64,000 nucleotides of DNA from Moniliella sp. 'wahieum' (Eukaryota; Basidiomycota; Moniliellomycetes; Moniliellales; Moniliellaceae): contig RSEE01000016.1 in NCBI GenBank assembly GCA_003971905.1, forward strand, positions 496,001 through 560,000. The letters are read 5' to 3'. A program made the position numbers and the translations under genes. The notes under the pieces are model-generated. The model saw only the letters and a program-made list of their open reading frames with translations. It searched no databases and had not been told where the DNA came from. Every line of letters starts with the position of its first letter. Position 1 is the first letter of the stretch. This document shows positions 21,298 through 32,335 of this stretch, in pieces.

Positions 21298-24138
21298 ATG
21301 GCCACCCGTCCCCCTGCGACCCAGATGCCTCAGGGACAGCCGCCGTACGCAGGCGCCCCGGGCATCCTGACGCCGCTGCGTACCCACTACCTCAAGAAGG
21401 CCCTTGTTCAACTCGAGGTCGAGCACGAGCTCGCCATCCTCAACCGAGCAGTTAGTAGTCCGATCTCTGCTCTTTCCCCCGTCCTTTAACCCCAACCTCT
21501 CTCTCTCTGCACCTTTCCTCATCCCCAGATGCTCTCGCCGCACTCGTGCGCCGTTTCATCCCGTCGCTGGCGCTCCCATACACGCCGACGACTTGCCTTT
21601 ACTCCGCTTTGTTTTCCAGCGATGGGTGCTCACCTTCCCCCTTGTCAAGGATACCTCTGCCAGCTTTTTCCCCAAAGTACAGCAGCTTGCTCAGGAATTC
21701 TATGCTCGCAACATCTCTGCCTCTATGACCGCGAAGAGGCGAGCAAGCGCCGCAAAATTGCCAACCGGGTGGAGCGCTACGTCACACTCCTATTTGCTGC
21801 TGCGATCCTTGCCAAGCCCCCGCCTGGATGTGCGCCCGGTGAAGGGGAGCAGGTCGTAGAGTTAACGGACCAGGATCGCCAGGCTATCACAGCAGCCGAA
21901 CAGGCGGGCGTAAAGGCTGAACAAGATGCGGCTCAGTTGGCAATCAACATCATTGCTGTCCGTCTACCCCCCCCTGCTCCCGGCACCAAGACAGACTTGG
22001 CGTACTCCTCAATTCATCGTTGCCCTCCAGTGCTGGAAAGGGACGGACGAGACCTACGTCGCTCGCTCCTATGCCGACTTTGAACATCTCAAACTCACTC
22101 TCCAACAAGAGCTCGGACCTTTAATTTGGGTGCCCGATCTCCCCCCCAAGGACTATTCGGCCCTTGAGGAGGGAGCACGAAGCATGGGTAAGTCCTTGTC
22201 CGACAAGTTTTTTGGCCTCGCCCTAGGTGGTAGTGCATCCATCACCAGCCCGAGCGGCGGCAACCCGTCATCCCGGGATGCTTCAGGTACAGTATCATCC
22301 CCGTTCTCGCCCGGGAGGCCAACCGTCAATCGCTGCGGGCCTACCTGCGCGACTTGGCCGAGGTCCCAGCGATGCGGACCAGCAAAGCGCTTGACGATTT
22401 TCTGCGTGCCTCTCCGGTTCAGCTCACCGAACTCGAGATGGAGGACGCTTCGCTGCGGAATGAAATGGACTCGCGTCGTGAGGCGGCAACAGTAGCGTTT
22501 GCCGAGGCGAGTGAAGTGCGAGCAGCAGAGTTACGGTCGCTGTTGGGGGGAAGAAGTACGAGGTGTCCCAGCCCGATGGGCTAAACAAGGTGTTTTCCGT
22601 ATTTCGCACCACATCCCAGCTCAAAGATTTGCCTGAGGACTACCGTGCAATGATGGGTTGGGTCAAGATGAGCATGGCCGCTTCTCTCTACACTTCTTTT
22701 ATCGGTTCGGACAATGGGAGCGCTGCATTTGCTTCGTTTAGCAAGATTAACTTTCTCATGCCTTACTCGCTGTTGTCGGGTGTCTTGCGCATCACCAACC
22801 CAGCAGCGATGATCAAGGGAGTGATGAACTTATTCTTGGCGCAGCCTTTGGGGAGCAAATCTTTGCTCCAAAGGATGAGCGGTGCTAGTCTGTCTGAAGG
22901 AACGAGACAGTGGCAGTCGATGGCCCAAAACGCAGCGAAGCGGATCAACGACCCTTTGATGGTTCAAAAGTTGGCAGCCTATGTCGGGCTGCCCGCACAG
23001 GCACGGGTGCAACTCAAGACGCATGCTCAACGCGCCCGTCTTCCGCTTCCTGTGGTGGTCCTATCGAGCGCTGTTTGTGGTCCACCTTTGTCGCCTGCGC
23101 AGGCGGAGCGGGTTGACAAGGCCAGGGTATCCCGGGCTAAGGGTGAATTTACAGGACCCTCCACACTCTTGGACGATTTCCATGCGTTTATGGTGGCTCA
23201 ACTCAAGATTTACGACAATGAGCAACTTGAGTCGCTGGTGACCGAGGGCATTACTGTCGACCTCTTCCGCGATCTGATTGCTATGTTTGTCACGCCCTTG
23301 GCCGAGGTGTATCGGGATGCCAATGCGTCCGACTTTGTAGGAGACGTGCAATCGTTTTGCGATGACTTGATTCAAACCGTCAAAGCGAACCAAGATGGTA
23401 AGTCATTGTCCTTGTTATGTGATGGTCTTGGCTACTGACGATTATCTTTCCTGCGCACCAGTCCGTTGGCAAAACCCGACGATTATGCTACAGGTGTTTC
23501 AAGATCTGGTTGGCCGTCATGAGGATGCGATCTACCGCTTCATCCATGACACTCAAGTAAAGGGTCATAGCCTCTTTGGTGGGTTGATCGACTACGCGCA
23601 GCAGTTTATCAACTTTTTGCGTGGCCAGGGCGCCAGCGCCGATGTGGCGCAACGCCAAGGGATTGGCGAGGTGGACATGGAGGCGCTGTTACCCGCCGTG
23701 GGGGACCCGCTGCGGGATGCGATTCTACGCGAGACGGATGTACTGATCAACCATGCGTACCAGGCCAAGTGGAGCTGCGAGAGGTGCGTCTGCGTCGGCA
23801 ATTGGCCGCGCAGAGTGGCCAAGGCCTGGAGGGAGACACCTTTGGTCATTCTATCCTCGGCTTCAATTCGACTACTGTGGGAGATGCGACGGAGGTTGAG
23901 GCCGCCATCGAGGCCGAGCGGTCGCCGTTTGAGAAAGGAGGTATTCCCGACCCCCGCCTTTTGCCAGAGCCAGAGCTGTTGGAGATCCCCAAACTACTGC
24001 CCCTGTTCCTTGAGCTGGTACGTTGCATTCTCTGCGTATGATATTTTGGGGCGTGTTGTGCTGAGCACTGACCAACATCGCTATAACCGCATCATGTCTG
24101 GACGGCAGGTGCGGCCCATGCTCCCGGAGCAGGCGTAA
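21298..24138 (+). CDS. PXB-PX-DUF3818 lipid-binding protein (yeast Ypr097w/Lec1-like)
   Basis: Exon 1 encodes ILTPLRTHYLKKALVQLEVEHEL, the start of the PX-associated (PXB) domain, followed by an intron at 21451-21528. Next come the rest of PXB (to about 21900), a PX domain (VALQCWKGTDETYVARSYADFEHL, LPPKDY, and REANRQSLRAYLRDL about 22310-22360), a coiled linker, then DUF3818 from about 22590 (MMGWVKMSMAASLYTSFIG; NPAAMIKGVMNLFLAQPLG). Further introns are at 23398-23461 and 24018-24108; the last exon encodes VRPMLPEQA and a stop. This PXB-PX-DUF3818 order is that of yeast Ypr097w, linked to phosphoinositide-rich membranes and ergosterol handling. Frame changes at about 21620, 21990, 22300, 22570 and 23770 are needed. 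The expected intact length is around 850 residues. Confidence 0.87.
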
Positions 24139-24156
24139 AACCTCTAAGAGGAGTGT

Positions 24157-24391
24157 GTCATAGTTTGGCTGATCTCGCTCCCATTTCCAATTTCTTCGTC
24201 TCGAGCGTCTCGCTCCTTCCCTGTTCCTTCCACTTCGCACCATGTCCTCTGTGCTTGCTTCTTCCCCACGAACGATTGCTACACCCCTTGGCCTAGTCCG
24301 ATCCTGGTCTCCCTCGCCTTAGCCCCGACTGTGACATTATCGTTCGTGGGGAAGAAGCAAGAACAGAGAGCGAGATCAGCCAAAGTATGAC
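24157..24391. repeat. Large imperfect inverted repeat behind the PX gene
   Basis: Arms 24254-24276 and 24339-24361 are a perfect 23-bp inverted repeat around a 62-nt loop. The similarity continues outward with one mismatch (CTCTGT outside the left arm, ACAGAG outside the right). Another 24-base block at 24157-24180 is the near-perfect inverse of 24368-24391. The left arm therefore carries about 65 extra bases (24181-24247) not present on the right. It begins 19 bases after the stop of the PX gene, within its likely 3' UTR. Confidence 0.85.
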
Positions 24392-25395
24392 AGAGCATTG
24401 ATGCCTGAGGAGGCGCAGCTGATATGGGCAAGCGCAGCTGCAAAACAGACCTGATGGAAATGCCATGTGGTTGGGCCGCCACCACCGGCGTAAAACACAA
24501 AGGTTAGAGAGTAGGTCTTATAAACGGGCTGCTGGTCCAGTCAGGCGCCAGTAGGCCCAGGCAAGGCAACAACTGGTAACCGACAACCGCCGAGGTAATC
24601 TCTACCACATGTCTGCCGGCTGCCCAATCGTGCGTGCTTGCTCCTGACTTGAGTTTCAATTTTAAGCATCAAGCATCAAGCACCATGCATCAAGTGCATC
24701 AAGCTTCAAGCATCACCGGTCACCGGCAAACTGATGCGACCGGATCCCCATTGCAAGCGAATCGGCAAGCAAGAACGGGAGGTCAATAGAAGTAAGTAGA
24801 GTCGGGGAGAAGGAGGAGGGGACTTGTACGCTACGACTGCCGAAGCTGCAAGATGGAGGCACGTCCGACTGCCAGACTTCCCCCGGGCGGAACTAGCGGA
24901 GCCTGCGGGGAGGAAGCGGCTGGGAGCGCCAGAGTTCGGTTATGCTCTCGGCGCACTGCACTAGTGTCCCAACCAAGCAGGGTTGCCTTCTGAAGTTTTG
25001 CAGCGCACAGCTTCACCGGTGGGCCGGGACTAGTCACTGGCGCTCCTTAGAAGCGCTCAGGCGCTCAGGCGCTCAGGGTTCGGCTGCGCCCCGGTGATAA
25101 AATGGGCTGTCTCACAGCGGCATTGCCGAAAGGGTGGCGGGCATTGGGCCGACACTGCCCCTCCGCCCGTCTTCGCATGCATTGGTAATCGCCGGTCCAA
25201 GCCGGCACCCCACCAGTGTCCCTCTGCCTGCCCGGCAGTCCTGTCGGCATGCGTGCTTGCCGAAGGATACGCAAGGGGCGCAGCGAGCCCATGACAAAAT
25301 TCGGAGTGGCCACTTTTCTACAAAAGTGTCTGCCTACCCAGTCAGCTGGTGTTGCGCACCGTCGACGACTACCACCTTCATTCCCCCTCATCGCC
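24392..25395. other. Spacer with ATGCAT/AAGCTT cluster
   Basis: No gene seen. 24661-24729 is a run of short GCATCAA-type repeats ending in ACCGGTCACCGG. 25050-25075 has a GGCGCTCA triplication. The last 100 bases lead into the CCC1-like ATG and may be leader. Confidence 0.45.
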
Positions 25396-26626
25396 ATGGC
25401 CTGCACCTCCAGCAACGCTTGCGCCTGCAAAACCCCTACGGCCCCCCTCCCGCCCCGACAGCCAAGCCAGCTCGTCTGCCACCTACGGCGCCGTGTCTTT
25501 GCCGGCGCGTGAGGGCAGTGGCGAGCGTCAGCCGCTGCTGTGGACCACCAATACCCCCACCAAGCCCGCTTCTGGCTGTTGTGGAGGCTCGCAAGGCAAG
25601 TGTGCCAGCGGCAAGTGCTCGGACGCTGTCAAGCGCAACACCCCCCACACTACCATCACCATCGACGAGCCCGGCTCCCAATGCGTTCGCAACAGCGCGA
25701 CCTTAAGTGGCCGCTGCTGTCGCGAGCTCAAGGGGGAGAAGAAAAGCGTGCTCTCATTGACCCCGATACAATTCGGGACATCATCATTGGTCTGTCCGAT
25801 GGTTTGACGGTGCGTCGCTCCATCTCTTGTGCCGTGTCTCGCCCTGCCGGGAGCAGACAGAGTGCATTCAGGCATATCTGTTCCGGCCCTTTGGCTGACT
25901 TGTTTCTTGTTTAGGTTCCCTTTGCTCTCACTGCCGGCCTCTCTCTGTTGGCTCGTCCAAACTCGTTGTGATTGCTGGAGTTGCCGAGCTCACATCCGGT
26001 GCGATCAGCATGGCCATTGGCGGCTACCTCTCTGCCCAAGCTGAAAAGGAGCACTACGACCACAGCGAGGTCAACACTGCTGGCCGTGTGGCTCAGAGCT
26101 GCGACGAGCAAATTCAATCCGAAGTGCTCGAAATTCTGGCACCTTATGGCATTGTGGGCCCGGTGGCGAGCCAAGTGGCGGCCCAGCTGCAACAAGCCGA
26201 AACGGCAAAACAAGAGCGTATGGCCTTGGCTCAATCCTCTTTGGCTAGAGACGAACGGGAGGAGCTGGCGGGGCGTGGTATCACACCCTTTCTGTTGCGT
26301 CTCGGGCAGGGGTTGGAACCCGTGTCGTCGGAGCGCTCCACACGCTCTGCGATCAACATTGGTGTAGCGTACCTGGTTGGCGGGTTGGTGCCACTCACGC
26401 CTTACTTTTCTTGGCCACCGCCTTGCAGGGATTGGTGGCCTCTACTGTCATCACCGGCCTTACACTGCTCTTGTTTGGTGTGGCCAAGCACCGCGTCACG
26501 GGGGGAGAAGGGTCGGTCAAGTCGTACGCCTGGTCCGCAGTGACAACTTTGGCTGTTGGCGGTGCCGCTGCAGCTTCGTCGTGGCTTATTGTCAAGATGC
26601 TAGAGGGTCCTGATGCAGGACTTTAA
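25396..26626 (+). CDS. CCC1: CCC1/VIT-family vacuolar iron/manganese transporter with Cys-rich N-terminus
   Basis: The family core begins with DPDTIRDIIIGLSDGLT just before an intron at 25810-25914 and continues VPFALTAGLS, VIAGVAELTSGAISMAIGGY and LSAQAEKEHY; TM1-TM2 with the conserved Asp, Gly and Met residues of VIT/CCC1 are visible. A hydrophilic, helical metal-binding-type loop follows (about 26080-26330), then INIGVAYLVGGLVPLTPYF (TM3), LQGLVASTVITGLTLLLFG (TM4) and SYAWSAVTTLAVGGAAAAS (TM5). Family role: proton-coupled loading of Fe2+ or Mn2+ into the vacuole for detoxification. The N-terminus, from the ATG at 25396, is short of homology but Cys-rich: CTSSNACACK and CCGGSQGKCASGKCSD. 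Frame changes are needed at about 25460, 25690, 25950 and 26400. Confidence 0.9.
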
Positions 26627-27021
26627 GATGCGCAACTCGGATCCTCCTCCACGGCTTATGTATGGGCAGCGGGTGGAGAGGATTGACTGCGCTTGGTTCG
26701 CTGCAGGCCCTTGGATCCGCCATCCGCCCTAGTATTATTGGCCCGTTGCAGTGCGCTTGTCCTGGCACTTTGTCTGGTATACCTTCCCCTCCACACTACT
26801 TGTTCCCCTCAACGTTCAACTGTCGTTTCGCCCTGTTCTTCATTCGCATGAATCACTCAGCTGTTAGTGGATGTGTAAGCGTGACGGATGTTGTCATAGA
26901 ATACTTGTGATATGTGAGCCCGGGCAGGGCAAGCACGAAGAGGTTGATATGTCGAGATGCCTAATGGGTTAGCTTCCCGGCCAAGAGAAGGCAAATTTTG
27001 CTCTTCTTTAAGTACCAATCA
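26627..27021. other. CCC1 3' flank
   Basis: No gene seen between the transporter stop and the tRNA. Confidence 0.4.
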
Positions 27022-27108
27022 GCCTCGCTATTTCAATCGGTAGAATTTGAGACTCTTACTTGAAAGAGGTCCATCTCACGGTTGTGGGTTCGAGTCCCAC
27101 GTGGGGCG
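27022..27108 (+). tRNA. tRNA-Lys(CTT), intron-containing, copy 1
   Basis: Acceptor GCCTCGC/GTGGGGC, anticodon stem TGAGA/TCTCA, loop C-T-CTT-A then a 14-nt intron (CTTGAAAGAGGTCC) whose AAGAG pairs with the CTCTT of the anticodon loop, then A38. T-arm GTGGG-TTCGAGT-CCCAC. The mature sequence is the same as the second copy at 47705. Confidence 0.9.
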
Positions 27109-27537
27109 AACTTTTGCAGCCAGGATCTACCCGTACCCACTGATAAGGACCCTTCCATGCCCATCTGTCTGAGGCCGGACGCGCGAGCCTCCTATGTATG
27201 GTGGACTCGCCGTCGTCTTGAACCTGTGGACAAGGCAATGTCATGGCGATGTTGGATGGTTTTGGGGAGTGTAAACATGACTCCGACATTCATGCCACAC
27301 CTGGAAGAGACAACAGGGGCCTGAACGTCTTGAACAATAAGAAGGGAGAGATATACCCGCGTATCGACTTCGGAGGTCAACAATAAGATACAAAGAGAGG
27401 GAGTATGTTGACAAAACTAAGCGCGCCGTTTTGACGTACGTATAGTACTTGCGGCACGGGCGGGTGTGAAAAAAAAATTTCGCTTAGATGACCACATCAC
27501 CCAAAAATGAGTAAATTTTTCCGAATATTACCTTCGG
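27109..27537. other. Spacer between tRNA-Lys and minisatellite
   Basis: No gene seen; contains an A8 run at about 27470. Confidence 0.4.
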
Positions 27538-28204
27538 CACTTTGGCCACATGAGGTCAAGCGCTTTGGCCCAAGAGGTCAAGCGCTTTGGCCCAAGAGGT
27601 CAAGCGCTTTGGCCACATGCGTTCAAGCGCTTTGGCCACATGAGATCAAGCGCTTTGGCCACATGCGTTCAAGCGCTTTGGCCACATGCGTTCAAGCGCT
27701 TTGGCCACATGAGATCAAGCGCTTTGGCCACATGCGTTCAAGCGCTTTGGCCACATGCGTTCAAGCGCTTTGGCCACATGCGTTCAAGCGCTTTGGCCAC
27801 ATGAGGTCAAGCGCTTTGGCCACATGCGTTCAAGCGCTTTGGCCACATGAGATCAAGCGCTTTGGCCACATGCGTTCAAGCGCTTTGGCCACATGAGATC
27901 AAGCGCTTTGGCCACAGGTCAAGCGCTTTGGCCACATGCGTTCAAGCGCTTTGGCCACATGCGTTCAAGCGCTTTGGCCACATGAGATCAAGCGCTTTGG
28001 CCACATGCGTTCAAGCGCTTTGGCCACATGCGTTCAAGCGCTTTGGCCACATGCGTTCAAGCGCTTTGGCCACATGCGCTCAAGCGCTTTGGCCACATGC
28101 GCTCAATGGCTTTGGCCACATGCGCTCAATGGCTTTGGCCACATGCGCTCAATGGCTTTGGCCACATGCGCTCAAGCGCTTTGGCCACATGCGCTCAAAC
28201 GCTT
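27538..28204 (+). repeat. 23-bp minisatellite, about 29 units
   Basis: Tandem 23-bp units built from two palindromes, AAGCGCTT and TGGCCA, separated by a variable hexamer (ATGCGT, ATGAGA, ATGAGG, or ATGCGC toward the right end). The first three units lack the ACATG part (CCAAGAGG variants), one near 27914 is shortened, and the last units change AAGCG to AATGG. Because 23 is not a multiple of three and no unit contains a stop, all three forward frames stay open with a 23-residue protein period; these frames are a by-product and not genes. Confidence 0.95.
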
Positions 28205-29611
28205 AGCTGTTGATTGGATGCGTGCTTGTAGGCTTTCTAACCGGCTGGTTGGATGGGGCTGGCATCGATCCAGAACTACTAGATTTATAGGCAGGGTAGG
28301 TATTTCTTAGGTATAGAATGCATTCGAAGATCGCTGGGAAGCGATGACACGGCAACCACGGTTAGGTGTGACGTCAGACGGAAGCACCACAACATAGTAG
28401 AGCAGTGAGCGGTACAGAAAGTGGCAGGTTAGTATGAGGGGAGCGCGCACTAGGGAGACGCTGGCCAAGTCAGCAGCAGCATGGGGTTAGCGAGAGACAC
28501 AGAAAATGTGCGACGGACTCACAGGTCAGGCGATCAAGAGGGCCAGTAGCGAGGTCAAGCGGGATGAAGGCGGAATGTACACTGGTAGGGCGAACAAGGT
28601 TAGGAACAGCGTTGGCATATAACAGAAGGGACGTACGACGGCGAAAAAGGTCAGATGAGTCGAGGCGAACAAGACGAGACGAACCAACCGTGGGATTCCG
28701 TGCATGGCAGAGCAGCTGGGTAGATAGTGTCAGTGGCAGGACAACTCCAAGCGCGAAGTACGGGGGACATACGATGGCAAGGCAGGCCAGCCAAGCGAGA
28801 GGACCTCAGGCGAGGCAAAATGGAACCAGACGGACAAGGCCGAAGGTGAGCGAAACGGTGCATGCACATCACGCATGCTACCCACAAGGTCAGCAGAAGT
28901 GTGGGGAATGCGAAGGAAGCGGGCACGTACGATGGCGCTGCGGATCAGGTGAAACGAGGGCAAGATGGCCACCGAGGGGGTGTCTGTGTAGGCGGGGTCA
29001 GCAACAGAGCGCTGGTGGGCAAGAGAACACATACGACAAAAGCAATGCAGACAGTGAGAGGGGGCCGGGGCGAGAGGCAGAGGGGGCGTTCACCAGCGAT
29101 ACTGACGAGGCGAGGAGGACGGAGTGTGGCGGGAGAGGGAATGGAGACGTACGGCAGCAATGCAGACCAGGCGCGGAGAACCGAGCGATGGGGACGGGAC
29201 TAGCAAGGCGGGCAGTAAGCAGTGCAGGCAACAACGATGGTGATGTTAGTGGCCAGGGGAAGAAGATGGTGCTGTTGCGCCGTGGCACAGCAGAGCACTC
29301 TGAGATGTGTTGGCTGCAGAGATGGGATACTGGTTGCTGCGGGCGCAATGAGAGGGGCGGTGGTGAGGAGACAGGATGCAACCACAGAGGAGCAGGAGGT
29401 TAAAAGGAGGCGCGTGTGGCGCAGCCACATTCTGTGCGCACAGACCAATCTGGACCACGCCAGGGGCCTAGGTAAGCTATTATATCTGTCTATTAACGCC
29501 ACAACACTAGCGGCCCCCTGCAGCAGTGTTCAAGGGTCTAATCATCAATCAAGCTTCAAGAGCGCTCTCTTGAGTTTGCCGATTTGCGACTTGCTGTAGT
29601 ACTAGTTGTCT
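28205..29611. other. Purine-rich spacer with degenerate repeats
   Basis: 28440-29410 is strongly A/G-biased on the plus strand. A recurring word close to ACGTACGAYGGC appears near 28632, 28763 (ACATACGATGGC), 28926, 29028 and 29147, each in a roughly 100-160-base period with GGTCAG/GGTGAG words. A 279-codon forward frame (28564-29403) covers it, but its composition (Arg/Gly/Glu without any motif) fits the base bias. I call no gene. Confidence 0.5.
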
Positions 29612-29875
29612 CTGTTGCGACGGTGACTGGTTACTGGCTTCGCCGAACGCGACGCACTTGCAGCTTCTCTAGCCCCGAGGCTCCGCGGGCTCCGAAGACT
29701 GCTGATGCGCGCGTACCCGCGTAAGCCAACGACGAATAGCCTTGTCCAGTATAGCCCTCTCGTCCTGCTTCCTACCACCAACGCCTATCTCTCGCCCGCA
29801 ATCGATCGTTTACGCTACTGTCCCAAACGCTTCAGCATTCATTGCGGTCTCCATAGCCGGGTGAATCGCTATACA
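29612..29875 (+). repeat. Dispersed repeat, copy 2
   Basis: Similar to 2331-2560; it begins GTTGCGACGGTGA and ends GGTCTCCATAGCCGGGTGAA. This copy has about 30 extra bases in the middle (around 29690-29745). Confidence 0.7.
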
Positions 29876-30037
29876 GGTCACGATTATCCTCACTTGATCC
29901 ATACTAGTGGCCTACGGTGTTACATCAAGCTTCAAGTGAATGGGCACCACATGACTTCTTATGTTCACGCACGATGCACCAAAGTCCTTGCGCAGGCCGA
30001 ATGAATGGTCAGTGCTATATCACTGGGAGGAGCTCCT

Positions 30038-31431
30038 CTAAGTCTTCGGAACTGCGTTCAGGTCCGGGAGCAGCATCGAGCAATGCGGATACACGTCCGC
30101 CGGGCCGCCTGCAACGTTTAGCTGACTCTGCAGCGTGTTCACATATGTGGTGGCATCTGGTGGTGTGTTCGAAGACAAGTTGTTAAACTCTTTTTCCACC
30201 CTCGTCCACTGGGCCTGGGCTGTTCGCTCAGTAGTGTCGCTGCCGTTCTGCGTGAAAACCTGAAGGCGCGCCATGGCAATATGGACAAGGGCAAATTTTT
30301 TCACAGCGCACGCTGGAAACCGCTTGAGATGAGCCGGGAGCGTGTTGCGCATGTTGCCCAACTTCCCCCAGGTCTCACGAATGTAGCCGTCCAGGTTGAA
30401 CACCGTCCTGTCGGCCTGCGTTGGATGAGGGCCTTGATGGCGGTACTGGAAATGGGTTAGGAGGGGTTAGCTGCAATCCTGGACACATAATGAGAGATTA
30501 TGCGCACTCGATGCAGTAAATCATGCCGCAGAGTATTCCAATGAGGAGTCAGGACCTTCTTGAGCTCATGGAGAAAGTCGTCCATACGTCCTCTCCAAGC
30601 GAGGTCAAGAGGTATGCACAGGAGTTGCCGCTCGCGCGGTTGCCGTAGCAAGTGGGACACGCGCGACCACAGGTGGGCATTGCTAGTAATGGACGCATTC
30701 GGGGCGCACCACACGATGATCGCAAGGGCAGCAACCCACGTCTGCAGGCATTGAAGTTAGTCCTATAATAACCAATGAAGAATATGAGGCGAGCATACCT
30801 TGTTTGCATCCAAGAACGACCGGTAACCCTGGGGGCTCGCATTGGCAGACGCCATCAAGTTCTGATAATGAGTCTCCATTCTAGTCTCGATGCGTTCCAT
30901 ACGATCGTTCATGTGGTTGACAGCCCCTACGAGCATACGCAACGTCGTCACAATCTGGTCGGTATTAGACCCTTCCTGTAAATCTCCCTCGTTGAAGAGG
31001 GAAGGGACGGCTGGAAATGATCCTTCCCGTTGGGCCCTGGGCATCGTATCATCGCCGTTGTCGAGCAAAGTGTCGATAGTTGGAAACATCTCGCCGAAAG
31101 TGCTCATCGCGCTGTTCCCATCGTTTTCGGTATCAGGAGCCGGAGTTTCCCCCTCCGTTACGGCCTCCTGGGTCATATCATCATCCACGTCGATGTTTCC
31201 TGTGGTGGTCATGTCCAAGGCATTGTTTGCATCGCCATGGTACTGGGCTTGGGTTAGAATAACATTATTCTCAGAGGGAGCTGTCCCTTGCTGCGACAGT
31301 GTTGTCGGCCGCGCCTGGCGTGTCGCCCTCGCAGCAAAGCGCTGATCCAGGACGGACAGAAGGTGTGCCCGCCCCTGCCAACGAGGTGCGGCGCCGGAGA
31401 GGAATCCGACTGGGGGTTCCTCTTCTGACAA
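30038..31431 (-). CDS. Unknown 424-residue protein, divergent partner of the Tnp2-like gene
   Basis: Family not recognised. Three exons read without any frame change: 31431-30799, 30741-30508 and 30445-30038, with introns 30742-30798 (GTATGC...CAG) and 30446-30507 (GTGCGC...CAG) that keep the frame. The N-terminal half is acidic and disordered (DDDMTQEAVTEGETPAPD), ending in a predicted coiled segment (AVNHMNDRMERIETRMETHYQ). The C-terminal half is folded-looking: KTWVAALAIIVWCAPN, RRGMDDFLHE-like basic/hydrophobic helices, WGKLGNMRNTLPAHLKRF and KKFALVHIAMARLQVF. The gene is back-to-back with the transposase-like gene at 32336. Its clean frame in a window full of frame breaks, and its position, suggest it is part of the same repeated unit. 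That is inference. Confidence 0.72.
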
Positions 31432-31768
31432 TTGGAGGGGCCATTGTCGGTACAGTTGGTAAGCTGTATAAGCACAACGGTGTTGGTTGGGAAGGAAGTT
31501 GTAATGCGCTTATACACAAGGAGGACCACCGGGCCTACGGCCCGGTCAGCTGGGGCTTCGCTCCAGCTTGATGCTGCGTCGCCACCTTAGCACCTTTTCC
31601 ACTTCGCCACCGTAGCCACCGTTCCACGGTCGCCAACACCGACATAGAGAAATAATATAACCGATGCTTGCTGGCTGCAGGGGGCGTGGAAGGTGGCACG
31701 GGGCAGCTGATGTTAAAAGTGCACAGGGCGAATCGAGGGATAATATAGGACCGGATGGTGAGAACCGG
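31432..31768. other. Left part of the divergent spacer
   Basis: No gene seen. Holds an overlapping set of short frames only. Confidence 0.4.
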
Positions 31769-31925
31769 AGGGTCCTGATATCCTGGCGATCCCTCTGGTT
31801 CCTTAACCTTGGTGGCGCATCCAACAAGCAACCCCCGCAAGATGAACGGTTATTAGGTTTAGACGCAGGGTTCCCCCTGTCCCAGCCTTACGCTCTGTCA
31901 ATGAAATAGACGCGATCTAGGGATA
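31769..31925 (+). repeat. Dispersed repeat, related to 52495-52755
   Basis: Shared words in the same order: GGGTCCTGAT, TGGCGA.CCC.CTGGTT, AAC.AGCAAC, CCAGCCTTA.GCTCTG and a terminal GCG..TAGGGATAT / GCG..TAGAGATAT. The other copy is longer, with an internal duplication. Confidence 0.6.
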
Positions 31926-32005
31926 TTGTGAGAAGAGCCGCATCAGTATGGTCTGTGTGTTTCGACCAGGGTCTATCGCGCCCCGTGCAGTTCAAGGAGC
32001 TCCGA

Positions 32006-32220
32006 TGTTGTAACCATTAATTCAATTTAACTTTTGCGTTTTCTTTTCCCAAGATGCATGATCTCCGCATCCCTAAGGTATAGCCTCTGTTGCTCTTTTT
32101 GATGCATCCTTGTATTAGGCGTGTCGTTGGCTGGTGGCGTATTCGACCACCACACGACCAACACTATAGTGCTATCGCATCACCCATTAGGGTGGCCATC
32201 TGGACTGCCACTCTCATCAG
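32006..32220 (+). mobile_element. Old LTR-like fragment, family B-related
   Basis: Starts TGTTG and ends CACTCTCATCA. Its last 100 bases resemble family B (GTGCTATCGCATCACCC, GGCCATCTGGACT, CTCATCA). Identity is low and no target duplication is visible, so this is a diverged relative and not a recent insertion. It lies about 115 bp from the first ATG of the transposase-like gene. Confidence 0.5.
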
Positions 32221-32335
32221 ATAGGGGATCACGAATGTAATACGCCTTGGAAGAGCATCAAAAAGAAGCGGGAGAGCGTGCGTCTCTGGTCTGTATGGGA
32301 CAGGGGGGGCAAGGTTTAAGGTTGGAGGGCCGCGA

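Noticed and set aside
27507-28310. Long forward frames through the minisatellite, or a CRISPR-like array
   Set aside because: The units are contiguous without spacers and the openness of all frames follows from a stop-free 23-bp unit; no protein or CRISPR is implied.
28564-29403. 279-codon forward frame
   Set aside because: Composition follows the purine bias and no domain, signal or intron structure is visible.
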